Source: Allolobophora icterica
Lineage: Eukaryota; Annelida; Clitellata; Crassiclitellata; Lumbricidae
Direction of reading: 5' to 3'
NCBI GenBank assembly: GCA_963556255.1
Contig: OY744616.1
Location: forward strand, 29,573,408 to 29,637,407
Length of the DNA: 64,000 bases
The notes beneath the pieces were generated by a model that saw nothing but the letters and a program-made list of their open reading frames with translations, made no database searches and was not told the origin of the DNA. A program made the position numbers and the translations under genes. Shown piece after piece: positions 59,166-64,000 of the stretch. Every line of letters starts with the position of its first letter. Position 1 is the stretch's first letter.

Positions 59166-60461
59166 ATGCAATCAGATATACTAAGATTCACGGAACAACC
59201 TTTGACGGACGAGAGTATCGAACGCTACGAATTTCACGAGTACGAACCTACTGCGAGAACGAATCTAAACACAACAGGCGAGATTCGTATAAACATTGAA
59301 CTCCAAGACTTGTTCAGCCACCCTTCAGAATCGTATTTGCTATTCGAGGGAAGACTGACTAAAGCTGATAACACCGCATACGTTAATGCCGATGACGTGG
59401 TTGTTACAAACAACGGGTTAATGCATCTATTTAGTCAAATATCGTATTCTCTATCGAATCAAGAAATAGAAACTTTATTTCACCCGGGTCAAGCTACCAC
59501 GTTGCTCGGACTGCTTAAATACCCAAACGATTTTCAAGTGGCACAAGGTTTAAATCAGCTGTGGTACAAAGACGGCGCCGCAACCGTTAATGCTAATGTA
59601 GGGTTTGCGGTCAGAATAACAGTATCTTATTCAAAAACCAACTGCTAAGGGAACGTTCAGCTTTATAGTTGCATTAAAGCATATCTTCGGTTTTTGCGGT
59701 GATTACAACAAGATTGTTTACGGTTTGAAACATACGCTAACGTTAGTGCGTAAAGCCGACGACGATGCTATTTACAGAGGTACCGATGCAGCGGCTGGAA
59801 AAGTTGCAATAGAGAAGATATCGTGGTTTATGCCGCACGTTATCCCATCCGATATGGAAAAATGCAGTTGTATAAAACGATCGAATCGAAAGCATCGTTG
59901 GCTGTAGCCTATCGCGCACGTCAATGCGACACCATAACGGTTCCTCAGTCGACTACTTTCAGTTGGAGACTTAGCGTCAAGACATCTCCGGAAAAACCGA
60001 GGTATATAATCGTAGGATTTCAGACAAATCGTGACGGAAATCAAGAACATAATCCGTCGATCTTCGACCATTGCGATCTTAAGAACATGTACGTAATGAT
60101 GAATCAGGAAAGATACCCGGCTGTAGACTACAACCTATCATTTCCTAATCAACAATTCTCGAGAGCGTACCGAGCAGCGGCTACATTTAGCGAAAAATTC
60201 TACGGAATGGATCAGTTGATAACGCAGAGTAATATAACACCGAGTGATTATAAAGATCTATATCCGCTAATGGTATTCGACGTTAGCAAACAATCTGAGC
60301 GGTTAAAATCGTCGGTCGTCGATATTCAGATCAAAGCTATATTTAATACGGCAGTGCCGGCCGAAACCGAAGCTTATGCTATGGTAATTTCGGACAAGTT
60401 TCTAGAGTTTCAATCGGACGGGCAGAAGCTAAACGTCGTCTACGGTAGGAGCTCGTCTTAA
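59166..60461 (+). pseudogene. Polinton major capsid protein (double jelly roll), two frameshifts
   Basis: ATG at 59166. The first frame (to 59648) has ILRFTEQPLTDESIERYEFH, LQDLFSHPSESYLLFEGRL, and FSQISYSLSNQEIETLFHPG. A frameshift near 59630 moves to the frame holding LKHTLTLVRKADDDAIYRG and EKISWFMPHVIPSD. A second near 59850 returns to the first frame with TTFSWRLSVKTSPEKPRYII, then VGFQTNRDGNQ and the C-terminal half ending at 60461. This is the hexon-like capsid subunit of Polintons/adintoviruses. The two shifts compensate, leaving both jelly rolls recognisable but disrupting about 70 residues between them. Confidence 0.88.
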
Positions 60462-60537
60462 ATCGCCGCGAAACCCAACTCTAGCGAACGTCTCCAAAGT
60501 GAAACATCAAAAAAATTTCTAGAACCTATATAAAGAG

Positions 60538-61008
60538 ATGTTTACTTATATTAGTAATAAGAAGATGAAACTGCCAGAGCTGAGAAGCTTATTGGTCCAG
60601 CACAACGTTAAGGGTTGTGCTCATCTCAACAAGCCCGAGCTTATATCTCTATTGATCGCAAAGGGGATTTTTGTTCAAGATAACTCCGAAAAAGAGAAAC
60701 TAGAGAGACTACGAGGAAACAAAGAACAGCAGAAAGAATATCGAAAAGAATATCAGAAAGGATACTGGAAAGAATATCGGAAAGAACGAATTTTGAAAAG
60801 AAACTTCCAGGAAGGCGCGTATGATAGAGCGAGGTATATCAGAAATCAACCCAGAAAAGTAGAAATTTTAGATCGAGAAACCGGTGATGTTGTCGTGTAT
60901 CCGTCAATGTACAAGGCAGCTAAGGCGCACGGGCAAACCTCGCGAATAATCACCGATTATAATGGAAAAGTATGGAGAAAGAGATACGAAATTAAGGTGT
61001 TGGAATAG
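60538..61008 (+). CDS. SAP-domain plus NUMOD-like DNA-binding protein
   Basis: Intact 156-codon frame; ATG follows CCTATATAAAGAG. Residues 8-42 (KMKLPELRSLLVQHNVKGCA, then LNKPELISLLIAKG) fit a SAP DNA-binding helix pair. Residues 65-90 are a basic repeat (QKEYRKEYQKGYWKEYRKER). Residues 105-155 (VEILDRETGDVVVYPSMYKA, then AKAHGQTSRIITDYNG) match the NUMOD1-type helix-turn-helix found beside homing nucleases, but no nuclease motif is present. Likely a DNA-binding accessory protein; the neighbouring PolB also starts with a SAP-like helix pair. Confidence 0.6.
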   Translation: MFTYISNKKMKLPELRSLLVQHNVKGCAHLNKPELISLLIAKGIFVQDNSEKEKLERLRGNKEQQKEYRKEYQKGYWKEYRKERILKRNFQEGAYDRARYIRNQPRKVEILDRETGDVVVYPSMYKAAKAHGQTSRIITDYNGKVWRKRYEIKVLE

Positions 61009-61149
61009 AGTTGACGAATAAACGAATTAAGAAAATGCGAGAAATAAATTGAAAATTATAAAAAATTCTAAATATAAATAAAATATAAATAAAATGTTTT
61101 CTAGAGTATACTTAAAGAGATGAATATAAATATATGTATATATAAAGGA

Positions 61150-64000
61150 ATGGACTACAAATTGAAAACTGTAAAAGAATTGAGAGTTATCGCAAAACGG
61201 AGCGGCATGGTCGGATATTGGAAACTGCGAAAAGCGGATCTGATTGCTGCTATCAGCAAAGATGATTCTCAGTATAAAAACTTGCTCGACTCTCCATTTC
61301 CCGATATTCGAGCCCCAATTCTTACTCCGAGCAAGTATATTTCCCAACCAAGTAATAAAGTTCTCAGCAAGTTGAAAACTAATATTAATTCTTTTGCAGA
61401 TTGGTTAATTAGTTACATACCTCCCAAAGTAAAGAAACCTGTGAACGAAAGATTGGAATCGTTTAAATCGAAAATAAAGAGTCTCTTTGCTAAAATCAAT
61501 ACAAAGAAGTTCGAAATTCGAAAGACTGCATCTGCTATTAAAGGATTCATTAAACAATACACGATCGATGGCTCTTCTGGAATCGATGCCGTGTCTTTTC
61601 TTAACGCCGTTAGACCGCAGGTGGTTAGTCTGTTGTCAAGAAATCGTCAGGTTAAGGTTAAACTCGTTCTTACATGTACCATGGAGCGCGTTGATATGAA
61701 ATCTGGAGAAGAAGAATCCGCGAATGTTCCATTCGTCTCGAAAACTGAAGTTATTTTAGATGCTACCGATATTAACGAAATATACAATAATGCAATAAAT
61801 AAGATCCCAGAGACTATGGCAAGTTTCCAGATGCGGGGAAGTAATTGGAGATTCGTGAATGTTGTAAAGTTCGATGTCAATACTGCTGTTTATAAACCAT
61901 TGAAAGGCAGTTCTTACATTCCGATGCCGACAGAACTATATAGCAAAAAGGCTATAATCAATGTGAAGAACGCTGACGACCAATGTTTCAAGTGGTGCAT
62001 TACTAGAGCCTTAAATCCAACGGGCAAAAATCTCGAAAGAATTACGAAAGAATTAATCAAACAATCCAAGAAACTCGATTGGAGCGGTATCGAATTTCCG
62101 GTTGCTGCAGATGCTAATATAATAAGCAAGTTTGAAAGAAATAATAATATAAGCGTTGACGTATTCGGTTATGAAAATAAGATAGTATTCCCAATTTATG
62201 TGTCGAATCAACGGGACGATAAAGTTTCTATCGTTGAACTATTGCTTATTTCAGACGGAGATAAGAAACATTATTGTTGGATAAAGAATTTTAACAGATT
62301 GAGGGCTTCACGAACAGAAAAATCCCATAATTCAATGCACTATTGTAGAAGATGTTTAAACGGTTACAGAAGAATAGAAGCGCTTAATAAACATACCGAG
62401 TACTGTTCGCAAAACGCCGCTCAAAAAATAGAAGTCCCAGAACCGGGAACTACGCTAAGTTTTAAAAATTATAATAGGTCGATGAGAGTTCCCTTTATAG
62501 TTTATGCAGATTTCAAATGTTTCATCAAACCTATAGAAACACGCCAGCCAGATCCTCGCGTGTCTTACACCGATAAATACCAAAAACACACGCCTAGCTC
62601 GTTTTGTTATTACGTAAAATGCTTCGACGATATATTATATCAACAAGATCCTGTAACGTACACGGCCGAAAGCGAAGACGACGATATCGGTCAACTATTC
62701 GTAGAGAGTCTCGAAGAGACTATAAAACGAATATACAATCAGTTTAAATTTCCGAAGAAGATGATATTTACTCCAGATGACCGGAAGAACTTTAAACTAG
62801 CTACTATATGTCATATCTGTGGAGAGGCGTTGGGTGCAGATCTGGTTCGAGACCACTGTCATTTGAGCGGTAAATTCAGAGGGGCCGCTCATAATGGTTG
62901 TAATCTAGACTATAAAGTTCAAAAGTTTTTTCCAGTAGTATTCCATAATCTGTCCGGATACGATAGCGATCTGTTCGTAAAAAAATTGCGAGGTGATCAG
63001 AATGAGAAAATTAAATGCATTCCTATTAACGAAGAGAAGTACATATCGTTTAGCAGAGAAGTGATCGTCGATAAGTTTCTAAACAAAGAAGGGAAAGAAA
63101 TTAACGTTAAACGTGAATTGCGATTCACCGACAGTTATAGATTCATGGCATCGAGTCTCGATGCTCTATCTAAGAATCTGAAGAAAGAACAGTGTAAAAA
63201 TCTTGGTGCATTATATTCTGGGATACAGCTCGATCTTTTACTCAATAAGGGATTTTACCCGTACGATTACGTTTCTTCCGTCGATAGATTTAACGAAACC
63301 GAACTACCTCCAAAGTCCGCATTCTATTCGAGGCTAAACGATTCAAACATTAGCGATGAAGATTACGATCACGCCAAAAATGTATGGAATGCATTCGGAT
63401 GTAAAACGTTTAGAGAATACCACGACCTGTACAATGTTTCGGACGTTCTACTCTTAGCCGATATTTTCGAGAACTTTAGAGACGTCTGCATGAAGAATTA
63501 CCGGCTTGATCCCGCATGGTATTACACTTCACCGGGACTGGCCTGGGATGCCGCTTTGAAGTTGACCGGTATAAATCTGGAGTTGTTGAGCGATTACGAT
63601 ATGATTCTGATGATTAAGCAAGGAATAAGAGGAGGAATCAGCACAATTTCGAATCGTTATGGGAAAGCCAACAATAAGTATATGACGGCGGATAAATTCG
63701 ATAGCAGCGAGCCTTCGGCATATATAACTTATCTAGACGCTAATAATTTATACGGTTGGGCGATGAGCAAACCTTTACCGACTCGCGGATTTAAATGGAT
63801 GAGTGAAGCCGAGCTAAATAATTGGAATGTAACCGGATCGTGTATATTGGAAGTCGATTTAGAATATTCTGAAAAATTGCACAATTTCCACAACGACTAT
63901 CCTCTTGCTCCCGAGAGCATCCCTTCGGAATTTACATATAATATACCAAAACTAATTCCGAACTTTAACGATAAAAAGAAGTACGTGGTACACCACGAAA
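61150..64000 (+). CDS. Polinton DNA polymerase B (protein-primed type), 3' end outside window
   Basis: Open for about 950 codons from the ATG at 61150 (TATATAAAGGA just upstream) to the window edge. N-terminus SAP-like (KTVKELRVIAKRSGMVGYWK, LRKADLI). A conserved module has DDQCFKWCITRALNP, then a C2H2/C4-like finger YCRRCLNGYRRIEALNKHTE near 62340. Exonuclease I region: VPFIVYADFKCFI, with Lys where the second acid (DXE) is expected. An endonuclease VII-like finger follows: CHICGE ... RDHCHLSGKFRGAAHN. Exo II: FHNLSGYDSDLFV. Exo III: YNVSDVLLLAD. Polymerase motif A: YLDANNLYGWAMSKPLP near 63735. Motifs B and C lie beyond the window. It replicates the element. The frame is intact here, but proofreading may be lost. 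Confidence 0.88.
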   Translation, partial: MDYKLKTVKELRVIAKRSGMVGYWKLRKADLIAAISKDDSQYKNLLDSPFPDIRAPILTPSKYISQPSNKVLSKLKTNINSFADWLISYIPPKVKKPVNERLESFKSKIKSLFAKINTKKFEIRKTASAIKGFIKQYTIDGSSGIDAVSFLNAVRPQVVSLLSRNRQVKVKLVLTCTMERVDMKSGEEESANVPFVSKTEVILDATDINEIYNNAINKIPETMASFQMRGSNWRFVNVVKFDVNTAVYKPLKGSSYIPMPTELYSKKAIINVKNADDQCFKWCITRALNPTGKNLERITKELIKQSKKLDWSGIEFPVAADANIISKFERNNNISVDVFGYENKIVFPIYVSNQRDDKVSIVELLLISDGDKKHYCWIKNFNRLRASRTEKSHNSMHYCRRCLNGYRRIEALNKHTEYCSQNAAQKIEVPEPGTTLSFKNYNRSMRVPFIVYADFKCFIKPIETRQPDPRVSYTDKYQKHTPSSFCYYVKCFDDILYQQDPVTYTAESEDDDIGQLFVESLEETIKRIYNQFKFPKKMIFTPDDRKNFKLATICHICGEALGADLVRDHCHLSGKFRGAAHNGCNLDYKVQKFFPVVFHNLSGYDSDLFVKKLRGDQNEKIKCIPINEEKYISFSREVIVDKFLNKEGKEINVKRELRFTDSYRFMASSLDALSKNLKKEQCKNLGALYSGIQLDLLLNKGFYPYDYVSSVDRFNETELPPKSAFYSRLNDSNISDEDYDHAKNVWNAFGCKTFREYHDLYNVSDVLLLADIFENFRDVCMKNYRLDPAWYYTSPGLAWDAALKLTGINLELLSDYDMILMIKQGIRGGISTISNRYGKANNKYMTADKFDSSEPSAYITYLDANNLYGWAMSKPLPTRGFKWMSEAELNNWNVTGSCILEVDLEYSEKLHNFHNDYPLAPESIPSEFTYNIPKLIPNFNDKKKYVVHHE

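Larger units (their letters stand above)
52700..64000. mobile_element. Polinton/Maverick (adintovirus-like) element, right end beyond window
   Basis: Retroviral-type integrase, FtsK/HerA ATPase, penton, double-jelly-roll capsid and protein-primed-type PolB on one ~11-kb block define the group. Integrase is divergent from the other genes. The left boundary is approximate. Confidence 0.9.

Noticed and set aside
59725..59907. Separate small gene inside the capsid region
   Set aside because: It is the middle part of the capsid gene displaced by two frameshifts.

Overview
The window is animal nuclear DNA. There are spliced exons on the minus strand, long introns, abundant microsatellites, and a dense, nested load of LINEs, hAT and Harbinger-like elements, one LTR retrotransposon and one Polinton/adintovirus-type element. 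Several families seen here (CR1-like LINEs ending in a GSASE-stop plus a 'GCGCTATATAAAT'-type 3' UTR, a Ty3/Gypsy element with integrase upstream of reverse transcriptase, a Polinton with PolB) are typical of marine invertebrates. The Gmr1-like gene order leans towards a deuterostome such as a hemichordate or echinoderm. That taxonomic guess is inference.

Layout. 1-0.3 kb: the edge of a zinc-finger-like exon (minus). 0.3-5.7 kb: palindromic repeats, Harbinger-like MITEs, and a 1.9 kb hAT element (perfect 8-bp target duplication) that still carries both ends of its transposase and has two MITEs inside it. 6.0-9.7 kb: a decayed gene of a widespread but unnamed PIN-like family between long inverted repeats. 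10.9-23.3 kb: MITEs, hAT transposase fragments, LINE 3' ends with (AAT)n tails, a purine tract with a large cruciform, and a 1.4 kb segment studded with nine copies of one 15-bp motif. 24.8-35.5 kb: an RTE-like LINE split by a 9.2 kb Ty3/Gypsy element (LTRs 506 bp each, 3 differences). The Gypsy element was itself hit by a CR1 LINE, a hAT-type MITE and a Mutator-like element, all with readable target duplications.

36.6-50.5 kb holds exons of a multi-exon host gene on the minus strand with EGF-like modules. Likely related or continuing exons lie at 24.1 kb and 9.9 kb. Further LINE, hAT and MITE insertions fill its introns.

52.7-64 kb (continuing past the window) is a Polinton/Maverick-type endogenous virus-like element. 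It encodes an integrase (minus) and, on the plus strand, an FtsK/HerA-type ATPase, a penton-like minor capsid protein, a hydrophobic pX-like protein, a dUTPase-fold-like protein, a membrane protein, a coiled-coil protein, a pVI/pX-like amphipathic protein, a double-jelly-roll major capsid protein, a SAP/NUMOD-like protein and a protein-primed-type DNA polymerase B. Integrase, ATPase, penton, pX-like, dUTPase-like and major capsid genes each carry stops or frameshifts, so the copy is inactive as it stands. Several other genes are fully open. Nearly every gene starts a few bases after a TATATA-like box, which suggests compact individual promoters.
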